Of a DNA stretch of 64,000 nucleotides, positions 53,928-62,388 are shown piece by piece (position 1 is the stretch's first letter; each line of letters opens with the position of its first letter). This DNA comes from Anoxynatronum buryatiense (GTDB lineage Bacteria; Bacillota; Clostridia; Peptostreptococcales; Tindalliaceae), in contig NZ_FXUF01000001.1 of assembly GCF_900182905.1 (NCBI RefSeq), positions 248,001 to 312,000 of the forward strand, read 5' to 3'. The notes below the pieces were generated by a model. The model had not been told where the DNA came from, did no database searches, and saw only the letters and a list, made by a program, of their open reading frames with translations. A program made the translations under genes and the position numbers.

Positions 53928-54734
53928 ATGTTTGATTTTCATGTTCACACACACCATTCATTTGACGCAAGCCACCCGATGGATCTTCTGGTGGAACGTG
54001 CTATTCAGCTTGGAATCCAGCAGCTGTGTTTTACAGATCACACGGATTATGACTATGATGGCGCGGGCAGTCATTTTTCTTTTTCATATCAGGCATTTTT
54101 TGATGAAATCACCCGGACCAAGCAGCAATACAGCCAACAGATTGAAGTGCTTGCCGGCGTCGAGTTTGGTTTGCAGCCTCATGTATTGCAGAACTATGCG
54201 GCCGATGCAGAGAAGTGGCCTTTTGACTACATCATCGGCTCTCTTCACAGCGCCAAAAAAACAGATATTTATACCGGCCCATACTTTCAGGAACGCGACC
54301 AACGCCATGCATACCTGGACTATTATGATGACATGCTCCAAATCATCGGACAAGGGGCACCTTTTGATGCCATTGGCCACTTTGATATGATTAAAAGATA
54401 TGGATCTTTCGAATCGCCTCTTCCACTAACTGATTTTTCGGATATTGCCGCCACCATTTTTCGCCAGCTGGCAGCTCAGGGAAAAGGAATCGAGGTCAAT
54501 ACATCAGGATTCCGTTATGGTTTGAATGATGCCCACCCTTCAAGAGATCTGTTGGCTCTCTACAAGGAATGCGGCGGCGAGGTGATCGTCACCGGATCAG
54601 ATACACATCAGCTGGATGAGCTGGCTTATAAGTTCCCCACTATTTTGCATTATCTGGACGATCTTGGCTTTAAGTATGTCACCACCTTCAAGCAACGCAA
54701 ACCTACTTTTCACTCAATTCACAAGTTGCTTTAA
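53928..54734 (+). CDS. PHP-domain histidinol-phosphatase-like protein
   Basis: The 268-residue protein has the PHP metal-binding signatures: FHVHTHHSFDA at the start, FTDHTDYD near 37, GVEFGLQP near 85, GSLHS near 105, IGHFDMIKRY near 150 and GSDTHQLDEL near 225. It matches the HisK branch that dephosphorylates histidinol phosphate. No other his genes are near, so histidine synthesis is inferred from family only. A strong promoter is upstream and a terminator follows. Confidence 0.88.
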   Translation: MFDFHVHTHHSFDASHPMDLLVERAIQLGIQQLCFTDHTDYDYDGAGSHFSFSYQAFFDEITRTKQQYSQQIEVLAGVEFGLQPHVLQNYAADAEKWPFDYIIGSLHSAKKTDIYTGPYFQERDQRHAYLDYYDDMLQIIGQGAPFDAIGHFDMIKRYGSFESPLPLTDFSDIAATIFRQLAAQGKGIEVNTSGFRYGLNDAHPSRDLLALYKECGGEVIVTGSDTHQLDELAYKFPTILHYLDDLGFKYVTTFKQRKPTFHSIHKLL

Positions 54735-54760
54735 CAAAGGCACAAAACGAGCTACAGAAA

Positions 54761-54792
54761 AAAACCGCCGAATCATTCGCTTCGGCGGTTTT
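54761..54792. terminator. Bidirectional terminator
   Basis: A 12-bp perfect stem AAAACCGCCGAA/TTCGGCGGTTTT with an 8-base loop lies between the convergent PHP gene (plus) and the TIM-barrel gene (minus). Confidence 0.88.
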
Positions 54793-54795
54793 GTA

Positions 54796-55482
54796 TCATT
54801 CAAGTCTATATTTTTTCATGGATTCGGTGAATATTTCACCCGTTGAAGGCGGCGTGAATGTGATGGCATTGGCTCCCGCTTCAATGGTTCGTTTGATAGA
54901 CTCATCCGAGTTGCCTCCCGTGGCAATAATGGGAACCGTTTTGCTGATGTCTTTCCTGATTTTTTTAACAATATCAGCTGTCTGGGCTGCTCCCGATACG
55001 TTGAAAATATCAGTTCCGGCTTCTAATCTTCCCAGGAAATCATCGCTCAGCGTTGTCACCGTAATGATCACGGGAATATCCACAATTTCTTTAAGCTCCG
55101 ATATGATTTCATTCGGTGTTGGCTTATTAAGCACTACCCCAATGGCCCCTTGAAATTCAGCATGAAGGGCGATGTTCAACGAACGCTTTCCGGTGGTGAT
55201 CCCACCACCGACTCCACAAAATACCGGTACATCTGACGCCAGTAAAAGCGCCTGAGAAATAACCAGCTGTGGCGTGAATGGATAAACCGCGATGACCGCG
55301 TCTGCATTGGTGTTTTTGATAATCGCCACGTCTGTGCTGAAAAGCACAGATTTAATCCGCTTACCAAAGATCTTAATACCACTGGCATCAGCAATACAAG
55401 CCGGAAGTTCGATAAAATTACTGCGCAATGTACCTCTTATTTCAGGAATAAACTTTTCTTTTTTGCCACTCTGGTTTGTCAT
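54796..55482 (-). CDS. TIM-barrel protein of uncertain function
   Basis: The 228-residue product looks like a phosphate-binding (beta/alpha)8 barrel. Strand-loop motifs include DVPVFCGVGGGITTG, VPIIATGGNSDES and IEAGANAITFTPPSTGE, similar in style to HisA/TrpF/KDPG-aldolase barrels. No catalytic residues could be assigned. The start MTNQSGKK at 55482 is used; AAAGGAGG lies 11 bases before it. The gene abuts the GGDEF-like gene, so they are probably co-transcribed. Confidence 0.75.
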   Translation of the reverse strand: MTNQSGKKEKFIPEIRGTLRSNFIELPACIADASGIKIFGKRIKSVLFSTDVAIIKNTNADAVIAVYPFTPQLVISQALLLASDVPVFCGVGGGITTGKRSLNIALHAEFQGAIGVVLNKPTPNEIISELKEIVDIPVIITVTTLSDDFLGRLEAGTDIFNVSGAAQTADIVKKIRKDISKTVPIIATGGNSDESIKRTIEAGANAITFTPPSTGEIFTESMKKYRLE

Positions 55483-55509
55483 GTTGCCTTCAGCCTCCTT
55501 TACGGTCAA

Positions 55510-56145
55510 TTACGTTGCCCGCTGATCATACTTGTTGAGCAGGTCTTGAAGCGCTTCTCTCAATAAGCCCGCTTCAGTTTTATCCATTTGCCGCGATAAT
55601 TGATTCAACCGCCAGGCGCTTTCCTGCCTTATCACTATTTTTTTCTCAACCCAGTCGTCATTTCTGGCAATCTGAATTTGATTTTTCCCCTGCTTTTTGG
55701 CCAGTTTCATGGCATGATCTGCTGCACTCATCAACATTTCTGCCGTTTTACCATTTTGAGGGTAAGCTGCAATGCCGGCAGAAAACCGGATGGTCATCTC
55801 TTTGGGCGGGTCACCGATGAGCAATAGATGTTCATCAAAATAGGCTCTAATTTCTTCCATCATCAGAGCACCTGTTTCCAGCGGTGTCGCATCCATCATG
55901 ACATTAAATTCATTTTTTGTCGTTCTGCAAATGACATGGTCTGGGCTGAGATTATTTTTCAAGACATGGGCTAATTTGCGAATGACCTGATCACCGGTAA
56001 ATTCACCATAAAACCGGTTCACTGTTTCAAAGTTGTCAATATCCAGTTTAGCAACAGTGATTTCATTGGTGCAGGCCCTCACTTTTTCCTCCAGTATCTC
56101 GCTAAATGCTTTCTCTGAAACCAGCCCTTCAATACTCTTGATCAT
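55510..56145 (-). CDS. Degenerate GGDEF protein with ribbon-helix-helix-like tail
   Basis: The 211-residue cytosolic protein has a GGDEF-fold domain at 1-160. LDIDNFETVN (34-43) and FSAGIAAYPQNG (121-132) are recognisable, and AADHAMKLAKKQGKNQI is the usual domain end. The signature itself is TKNEF at 76-80, so diguanylate cyclase activity is unlikely. Residues 166-206 (KKIVIRQESAWRLNQLSRQ, then LLREALQDLLNKY) follow the CopG/Arc ribbon-helix-helix pattern. A nucleotide-sensing DNA-binding protein is suggested, as inference. It is the first gene of a pair with the TIM-barrel gene. Confidence 0.78.
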   Translation of the reverse strand: MIKSIEGLVSEKAFSEILEEKVRACTNEITVAKLDIDNFETVNRFYGEFTGDQVIRKLAHVLKNNLSPDHVICRTTKNEFNVMMDATPLETGALMMEEIRAYFDEHLLLIGDPPKEMTIRFSAGIAAYPQNGKTAEMLMSAADHAMKLAKKQGKNQIQIARNDDWVEKKIVIRQESAWRLNQLSRQMDKTEAGLLREALQDLLNKYDQRAT

Positions 56146-56207
56146 CCCCAGTCACCCCTCACGATGTCAACTTTCATTAGTATATACCCTTTCAACCTAA
56201 ATAAAAA

Positions 56208-56645
56208 TCAATCTTCGATGATTTCTATGGAGTCACCGGCCTTCACGGTGCCTCCCTGTATGACTCTGGTAAAAATACCTTCCCGAGGCATGACACAGTC
56301 GCCCACTTTTTGGAAGATCTCACATCCATGATGACATTTTTTGCCAATTTGTGTGACTTCCTGAATGGTTTCACCGACACGCAAACGCGTACCCACAGGC
56401 AGTTCGTAGAGTACAATACCCTCCGTTAATATGTTCTCGGCAAAAATGCCAGCTTCTAGGTTTTCAATGCCCAGTGCTTTGATTTTATCGACACTTTCCT
56501 GACCCAGTAAACTGACTTGTCGGTGCCATTCACCTGCATGAGCATCTTCCTCAAGCCCGAAATTTTCCAGAAAAACACCTTTTTCAACTGGCTTTTTGAT
56601 AACCCCTTTTTCATGACTGATATTGACTGCCAGTACTTTTGCCAT
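56208..56645 (-). CDS. MOSC-domain protein
   Basis: The 145-residue protein is a stand-alone MOSC domain. Characteristic stretches are AVNISHEKGVIKKPV, the DAHAGEWHRQVSLL segment, IFAENILTEGI and GKKCHHGCEIF, which holds the conserved Cys residues. MOSC domains handle sulfurated molybdenum cofactor. Its place after two MoeA genes supports a role in cofactor maturation or transfer. Confidence 0.9.
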   Translation of the reverse strand: MAKVLAVNISHEKGVIKKPVEKGVFLENFGLEEDAHAGEWHRQVSLLGQESVDKIKALGIENLEAGIFAENILTEGIVLYELPVGTRLRVGETIQEVTQIGKKCHHGCEIFQKVGDCVMPREGIFTRVIQGGTVKAGDSIEIIED

Positions 56646-56718
56646 GGTTGATCCTCCCCTAACTTGATCTCAATCCGTTTTTTGATTCACAAATGTTTTG
56701 TCAATGCTTGTTCATGCT

Positions 56719-58650
56719 TTACGTTGCTTGATTCAAATAAACCAACTCACCCGCCTGGGATAAATCGTAGCCTCCCATGGCAGCCACCTGTTTCTGGAAA
56801 GCATCTCCCCGTATAATTTTGAGTAATTCCTGGACAGCAGTTAGTTCAAGTGTACTCTCCTCACACAAAAGATCATAATCTTCCCAGTCAAGGTGAAGAA
56901 AATCAAGTTCCATGGAAGCAGCCGCCGAAGCCACCCCCATCCCACAATCAGCTCCACCGCTGCCAACAGCGACAGCAACAGCCATGTGAGTGGTCATTTC
57001 GCGATGATATCCCTTAACCTTCAGAGGATCAATCGAATCTCTTTTCAGGTAGTAATCCAGCAAAATGCGTGTACCCGCCCCTTTTTGCCGGTTAACCATT
57101 GTCACATCTTCACGGGTCAGGTCGGCAATACCGGTGATTTTTTTCAGATTGCCCCGGGGTAGAATCAACCCTTGACTTCGCTTCACCAGCTTAATCAACA
57201 CCATCTTCTTGCCGGGAAAATAGCGTGCCGCCATTGCGTCATTATAACGACCTGTCGTTTCGTCCAGCAAATGAATGGGAGCCATATGACACTCACCCTG
57301 TTTGAGAGCCATCAAACCGCCCATACTGCCGGCATGGGCCGACGAGAGAGCAACGCCTTTACCGCCTGCCTGCAGTTCGTTGGACAACAGATCCATTACC
57401 AAGTCGTGACTGCCGATGGAAACAAGGGTGTTTTGTATTTCTTTCAGAGGCCTGGCCAAGCGAATAGGAACCACCGTACTCTTCTCGTACCCTTCCACTT
57501 CTTGAGGTACTGTCAACATGCCATCGGCTCTCACCAGCGACATGGTGACCCCCGCTCCTCTGCTGAGGGGGGTCGCGATCCATCGTCCACTCACCTGCCC
57601 CAGCTTAATGCGAATATGCTCTTCATGTTTCAATGATGACACCACTCTTCGCGCCAGCACCGCCTCCACCATTTCAGGTTCCGGAGGCGGCAACAGCCGA
57701 TAATGGTACACCAATGGTTTAACAATCTGTTCAAAAACCACATAGGCAGAAACAGGATATCCCGGAATGCCCACCACCGGTTTTCCTTTCACTTGGGCCA
57801 GAATTGCCGGTTTCCCCGGTTTAATGGCTATGCCGTGGAACATGACACTTCCCAATTCACGCAACACATCCACAGTGAAGTCTTTGGTGCCTGCAGAAGA
57901 GCCGGCATTAATCACCAACAAATCGTTTTCAGCAACCCCCCGCAAAACTGCTGCCTCCAGCAGTCGAGGTTCGTCTTTCACCACCGGATAGGTGATTGTT
58001 TCACCGCCATAGGTTTCGATGAGCCCTTTAAACATCCGACTGTTGGATTCAATAATTTTGCCCGGGGGCAATGGATCTGTCATGGCAGTGATTTCTGACC
58101 CTGTGGGAATTAAACCCACCCTGATTTTTCGAAAAACAGGTACTTGGGTAACACCTCCCGAAAGCAACGCTCCCATATCCTGGGGGCGAATCAGGTGCCT
58201 CACCGGCAAAATCAGTTCGCCTTTAACGATATCTTCTCCCACTGGCCGCACATGCTGCCAGGGCGTGGCTGCACTTCTGATTTCAACGGTCTCTTCATCC
58301 ACCTCCACCACGTCTTCAATCATAATAACCGCATCAAAGGCATCCGGAAGAGGCGCCCCCGTATTAACCATTACGAAATCACTGTTTTGTTGCAGTTGAA
58401 CTGGTGTGGTTTCTGATGCCCCATAGGTTTTTGCTGCATCAATGGCAATGCCGTCCATGGCAGCTGCATTATAGTGAGGCGCTGAAATACGGGCAAAAAC
58501 AGGCTCAGCCGTCATTTTTCCCAGGGAATCCCCCACATCCACCCATTGTATTTCACGTTGATTCAGCACCTCAGCCATTTGTATCACGTATTCTTCAAGT
58601 GCTCTCGACAAGGGTACACTGGTCAGGTACAGGTTTCTCTTTTTTGCCAT
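56719..58650 (-). CDS. MoeA-like protein fused to a periplasmic-binding-protein-like domain
   Basis: The 643-residue protein has a MoeA core at about 1-405: AAAMDGIAID, NTGAPLPDAFDAVIMIEDV, GSEITAMTDPLPPGKIIESNSRM and GIPGYPVSAYVVFEQIV. A PBP-like domain follows at about 415-643 (LVSIGSHDLVMDLL, LSSAHAGSMGGLMALKQGECH, VNRQKGAGTRILLDYYL). In this family the C-terminal domain resembles molybdate- or LysR-type ligand domains. It probably acts in molybdate insertion with ligand sensing. It lies just after the second moeA. Confidence 0.9.
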   Translation of the reverse strand: MAKKRNLYLTSVPLSRALEEYVIQMAEVLNQREIQWVDVGDSLGKMTAEPVFARISAPHYNAAAMDGIAIDAAKTYGASETTPVQLQQNSDFVMVNTGAPLPDAFDAVIMIEDVVEVDEETVEIRSAATPWQHVRPVGEDIVKGELILPVRHLIRPQDMGALLSGGVTQVPVFRKIRVGLIPTGSEITAMTDPLPPGKIIESNSRMFKGLIETYGGETITYPVVKDEPRLLEAAVLRGVAENDLLVINAGSSAGTKDFTVDVLRELGSVMFHGIAIKPGKPAILAQVKGKPVVGIPGYPVSAYVVFEQIVKPLVYHYRLLPPPEPEMVEAVLARRVVSSLKHEEHIRIKLGQVSGRWIATPLSRGAGVTMSLVRADGMLTVPQEVEGYEKSTVVPIRLARPLKEIQNTLVSIGSHDLVMDLLSNELQAGGKGVALSSAHAGSMGGLMALKQGECHMAPIHLLDETTGRYNDAMAARYFPGKKMVLIKLVKRSQGLILPRGNLKKITGIADLTREDVTMVNRQKGAGTRILLDYYLKRDSIDPLKVKGYHREMTTHMAVAVAVGSGGADCGMGVASAAASMELDFLHLDWEDYDLLCEESTLELTAVQELLKIIRGDAFQKQVAAMGGYDLSQAGELVYLNQAT

Positions 58651-58686
58651 CCTTTCGCCTCCATCAATGTCAGTTGAAGATCTCCA

Positions 58687-59913
58687 TCAGAACAACAGCA
58701 CTTCCACCCTGTCTCCTTTTTGAAGGCCTTCCTGATTCACATCCAGTTTGATCATTCCATGAGAGCGCCCCATCATGGAGAGCATTCCCGATTTCCCATG
58801 CTGGGGCGATACAAATCGCCGGCCATTTTCCTCAGTGACTCGTACCATCACATAGTGTTCTCGACCCGGAGCCGAAGGGATGTTCACTGTCAACTCACCG
58901 TTCACCCCTGGTGTTATTCCCTGCTGACCCCACAGGTGCTTCAGCAGCGGTTTCATCAGTAAATGATACACCACCAAAGCCGATACAGGCTGGCCCGGAA
59001 GCCCAATCATCAGAGTATCTTCTACCATTCCCACTATGGTAGGCTTCCCCGGCTTCACAGCCATGCCGTGAACGACAACGCCAGGTTTTCCCATCCCATC
59101 AATGGCATCCTTTGTAATGTCATGCACACCCATGGAGCTGCCCCCAGAAATCAGGATAACATCTGCCGTCTTCACTAGCCTGGCAATGGTATTCTGCAAT
59201 TGTTTCAGATCATCTTTCACCACTTCGGTATTTGTCACCTCCAGGCCATCCTCCCGGAGGGCCGCCGCAAGACTATAGGTGTTCATGTCAATGATTTTTC
59301 CGGGTTCAAGGGGGTCGCCCGGTGCGATGAGCTCATCTCCCGTCGAGATGACAGCCGTTTTCAAGGGGCAATAAACAACAACTTCACGAAATCCCATGCC
59401 TGCAAGCAGGCCGATATCCTGGGGGCGAAGGCGGTGCCCCGGCTGAAATAGCACTTCTTCCCGGGATAGATCTTCGCCCCGTCGCAGCACATTTCCGCCG
59501 GGAGAAACCGCCTGTTGAATCAACCAGGTGATTTCGTCAAGCTGTTCCACATATTCCACCATAACCACCGCATCACTGCCTTCAGGTAACATGCCACCTG
59601 TCGGAACATAGGCACATTGTCCATCCATAATTTTCAGCTGGGCCTGTGTCCCCATGGTAATCTCGCCGACACAGGTGAGTATTGCAGGAATGGATTCGCT
59701 GGCGCCAAAAGTATCCTGGCTTTTGACAGCATAGCCATCTACCGTAGACCGATGAAATGCCGGCACATCATGGGGTGAAGTGATGGGTAATGCAACAATG
59801 CGATGCAATGCCTCTGATAACGTGATGACTTCCGTTTCCAGCTTTAAGTGACTGCACAGCTGGGCAATGATTTGCTGAACTTCAGTGACACTCTTGGTTT
59901 TTAGCAATTCCAT
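58687..59913 (-). CDS. moeA: Molybdopterin molybdenumtransferase MoeA
   Basis: The 408-residue protein inserts molybdenum into adenylated molybdopterin. Motifs include HDVPAFHRSTVDGYAV, YVPTGGMLPEGSDAVVMVEYV, STGDELIAPGDPLEPGKI, ISGGSSMGVHD and GLPGQPVSALVVYHLL. The C-terminal domain IV is present. Carrying two MoeA paralogues suggests different metal or target specificities (Mo versus W). It is first in a moeA-moeA/PBP-MOSC unit. Confidence 0.93.
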   Translation of the reverse strand: MELLKTKSVTEVQQIIAQLCSHLKLETEVITLSEALHRIVALPITSPHDVPAFHRSTVDGYAVKSQDTFGASESIPAILTCVGEITMGTQAQLKIMDGQCAYVPTGGMLPEGSDAVVMVEYVEQLDEITWLIQQAVSPGGNVLRRGEDLSREEVLFQPGHRLRPQDIGLLAGMGFREVVVYCPLKTAVISTGDELIAPGDPLEPGKIIDMNTYSLAAALREDGLEVTNTEVVKDDLKQLQNTIARLVKTADVILISGGSSMGVHDITKDAIDGMGKPGVVVHGMAVKPGKPTIVGMVEDTLMIGLPGQPVSALVVYHLLMKPLLKHLWGQQGITPGVNGELTVNIPSAPGREHYVMVRVTEENGRRFVSPQHGKSGMLSMMGRSHGMIKLDVNQEGLQKGDRVEVLLF

Positions 59914-60139
59914 GGGATGACTCCTTTGTGTTTTCTGATTGCCATACTGTCATTCTTTAAAACAAGTGCCTAAACCCTTTTTATTGTAACATTTTTCGAT
60001 TAAGGATTGACATCCTTTTAAAAAAAATGCAAATCGCAAATACGAATTGTTTTTTATCAGAGACAGTTTGTGTTTAATACTGCAACTCAGGTTCAGTTCA
60101 GGTTGCAATTTAAGGTTCATCAATGATTGAAAAATATGG

Positions 60140-60168
60140 TTGCATTCTGTCATACTCCATGCTATAAT
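60140..60168 (+). promoter_or_regulatory. Promoter for tRNA-Ala(GGC)
   Basis: The -35 is TTGCAT (60140-60145), the spacer is 17 bases, and the -10 is a perfect TATAAT (60163-60168). The tRNA starts 12 bases after the -10. Confidence 0.72.
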
Positions 60169-60180
60169 TAATCCTGTTGT

Positions 60181-60255
60181 GGGGGCGTAACTCAGCGGGA
60201 GAGTGCCACACTGGCAGTGTGGAAGTCAGGGGTTCAAATCCCCTCGTCTCCACCA
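60181..60255 (+). tRNA. tRNA-Ala (anticodon GGC), CCA encoded
   Basis: Acceptor GGGGGCG pairs with CGTCTCC and includes the G3:U70 alanine identity pair. The anticodon stem CCACA/TGTGG surrounds loop CTGGCAG (anticodon GGC, reads GCC). T arm AGGGGTTCAAATCCCCT and an A-CCA end follow. It has its own promoter. Confidence 0.95.
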
Positions 60256-60267
60256 TAACTCTTAAAT

Positions 60268-60296
60268 TAAGCGGTCAATGACGCGCTTATTTTTTT
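60268..60296 (+). terminator. Terminator after tRNA-Ala
   Basis: A 6-bp stem TAAGCG/CGCTTA with a 10-base loop is followed by seven T residues. A second hairpin lies 20 bases further on. Confidence 0.65.
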
Positions 60297-60316
60297 GTCT
60301 CTGTTTCAATTTTAAA

Positions 60317-60348
60317 GAAAATCGGCTCTCCGCCGGTTTTCTTTTTTT
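60317..60348 (+). terminator. Second terminator hairpin after tRNA-Ala
   Basis: A 10-bp stem GAAAATCGGC/GCCGGTTTTC (one G-U pair on the plus strand) with a 5-base loop is followed by seven T residues. It lies close to the stop of the convergent pseudouridine synthase gene. Confidence 0.6.
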
Positions 60349-60363
60349 GCGCCGCCACATGAG

Positions 60364-61320
60364 TCATTTGATTTCATTCAGTCCCGCTCCCAGCAGCTTT
60401 TCCAGTTGTTTCATATCATCCGGAAATTCTGCTTCATGCTGGAGCACTGTACCAAACCGCGGCTGACGAAATTCAGTTTCAGCTGCGTGAAGAGCCTGTC
60501 GATCAATGAGTACCGGCTGTGACGGCTCATAAAATGTGTCGCCGATCACCGGATGCCCCAGGTGCTTCATGTGCACGCGAATCTGATGGGTTCTTCCCGT
60601 TTCAATGGTTACCTTAACCAGCGAAGCTTCCTTGTAACGTTGTTCCACAAGGTAATGGCTGATGGCACTTTTACCCCTGGGGTCCACCACACGCCTGGGA
60701 GGTTCTTCCGCCGGTATATTTTCAGGTCGATAAATAGGGGCATCGATGGTCCCTTCATCATGCACCATCTTGCCCCAAACGAACACGCGATAGGTTTTTA
60801 TCATAAAATCTTGCTGCATTTGCAACATCAGGTGATGATGACTAAAGGCATTTTTAGCTAAAATCATCACTCCAGAAGTGTCCATATCGAGACGATTAAC
60901 AAATCGCACTTTGTAGGTTTCGTTCCGTTGCATCATGTAGTGTGTCACCGCATTAGCCAGGGTATCCGTTCGTTCCCTGGTCGTGGGATGCGTCAACAGG
61001 CCTGGTGGCTTGTTCACCACCAGAAGATCTTCATCTTCATAAACCACTCCAAAATTAATGGGATTTGGAGAAAATTCACAGGGTTCTTCTTCCATTTCCA
61101 ACACCAGACAGTCGCCTTCATTCAACCGTGTATGGAAAGGTGCCCATTCTCCGTTCAGCAAGACGCTTGCTTCTTTCTTCAATCGGGTTAATAAACGTCC
61201 GGAGACTTGCCATTGCCTCTTCAAAAACTGTCGGATGGTTTCTCCGGCTTCTTTATGTTCAATATGTACCTTGATCTGATGATGTCGTTGTTCTTCTTTT
61301 AATAGAATCATAACTACCAT
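60364..61320 (-). CDS. RluA-family pseudouridine synthase
   Basis: The 318-residue enzyme has an N-terminal S4-like segment (about 15-75), then the catalytic motif VNRLDMDTSGVMI. RLDxDTSG holds the catalytic Asp. GRTHQIRVHMKHLGHPVIGD follows. RluD-type enzymes modify 23S rRNA, others tRNA; the target cannot be assigned here. It is divergent from nadK. Confidence 0.92.
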   Translation of the reverse strand: MVVMILLKEEQRHHQIKVHIEHKEAGETIRQFLKRQWQVSGRLLTRLKKEASVLLNGEWAPFHTRLNEGDCLVLEMEEEPCEFSPNPINFGVVYEDEDLLVVNKPPGLLTHPTTRERTDTLANAVTHYMMQRNETYKVRFVNRLDMDTSGVMILAKNAFSHHHLMLQMQQDFMIKTYRVFVWGKMVHDEGTIDAPIYRPENIPAEEPPRRVVDPRGKSAISHYLVEQRYKEASLVKVTIETGRTHQIRVHMKHLGHPVIGDTFYEPSQPVLIDRQALHAAETEFRQPRFGTVLQHEAEFPDDMKQLEKLLGAGLNEIK

Positions 61321-61470
61321 ACCTTTCTCTGGATTGTCTTTTTATCCTTGATAGTCTCCCCATTATATCATTTTATTTCTTTGATTCCATCATTAATAGC
61401 TTATAGCTGCGTTCCATCTTCATCTTGGTCTATACGAGCATCATCCGCACAGGCCAAAGTCATCACAAGG

Positions 61471-61499
61471 TTTGACTTTTAATTTGAAAATGTGTATCG
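61471..61499 (+). promoter_or_regulatory. Promoter for nadK and the hydrogenase-like gene
   Basis: The -35 is TTGACT (61471-61476), the spacer is 17 bases, and the -10 is TATCGT (61494-61499). The nadK ATG is about 50 bases downstream behind GGAAGGAG. Confidence 0.55.
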
Positions 61500-61548
61500 T
61501 AAGGATATATCATATCCGTCTCATTAAACGGCGGGAAGGAGTCTGTGA

Positions 61549-62355
61549 ATGCCTTCAGTAAAAGAAGTCTGTGTCATCAGCAATCGGTTACAGCGTTCCC
61601 TTGAAACCGCTGATCATCTATTGGGTAAGCTCCAGCTTGCAGGCTTCAAGGCGGTTGATCATTTGACATCACAAACCGATCTGATTATCTCCATTGGTGG
61701 TGACGGTTCGTTTTTAAAAGTCATGCATGATCTTGAATATCCAGAAACGCCTGTGCTGGCCATCAATACCGGTCATCTGGGTTTCTTTTCTGAAATCACA
61801 CCTGACCAGATCGACTTGTTGCTGGAACGGGTTTCCCGTAATGAATACTTCATTGAAGAAATGGCTCCACTAAAAGCAGTTATCACAACCCACGATGAAA
61901 CATCTACACTGCGGGGTATTAATGAGGTGGTTATCAAAAGCAGTCTGGTGAAGGCAATTCACTTGAAAATTCAGGTGAACGGACAGCTGATTCAACGTTT
62001 CAGCGGCGATGGCCTTATCATTTCCACCTCTGCAGGCAGTACTGCATATAGCTATTCCACCGGCGGAAGCATTGTCGACCCCAGGTTGGACGTATTGCAG
62101 CTGACCCCTCTCGCTCCCATAAACACCAATTCATACCGCTGTTTTACCTCCAGTGTTATTTTCCCTCCCGATGCCTGTATTCAGATCACTCCTGAACGGG
62201 ATCCCGAAGGGTATGTACTGGTTTCAGCAGATGGAATCGACTTTCCCCAAGAATACTTTAATACCATTGATGTTTCTCTTGATGAAAAGCGTATTAAAAT
62301 GCTTCGACTGAAGCGCCATGACTTCTGGAACAAAGTCGTCAAGAAATTCCTGTAG
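61549..62355 (+). CDS. nadK: NAD kinase
   Basis: The 268-residue enzyme makes NADP from NAD. It has ISIGGDGSFLKVMHD (catalytic Asp in GGDG), NTGHLGFFSEI, the NEVVIKSS motif and GDGLIISTSAGSTAYSYSTGG. It ends at a conserved basic tail. It is followed after 33 bases by the hydrogenase-like gene, so the two are probably one transcript. Confidence 0.96.
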   Translation: MPSVKEVCVISNRLQRSLETADHLLGKLQLAGFKAVDHLTSQTDLIISIGGDGSFLKVMHDLEYPETPVLAINTGHLGFFSEITPDQIDLLLERVSRNEYFIEEMAPLKAVITTHDETSTLRGINEVVIKSSLVKAIHLKIQVNGQLIQRFSGDGLIISTSAGSTAYSYSTGGSIVDPRLDVLQLTPLAPINTNSYRCFTSSVIFPPDACIQITPERDPEGYVLVSADGIDFPQEYFNTIDVSLDEKRIKMLRLKRHDFWNKVVKKFL

Positions 62356-62388
62356 TGATTTTCACTTAATATTAAAGGAGTGATCCCG

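Noticed and set aside
59914-60139. Possible molybdenum cofactor riboswitch upstream of moeA
   Set aside because: The gap is AT-rich, and I could not find the long paired helices or terminator such a riboswitch would need; the distance to a likely -10 is too short.
59950-60153. Minus-strand open frame of 67 codons between moeA and tRNA-Ala
   Set aside because: Low-complexity AT-rich translation without ribosome binding site or family pattern.
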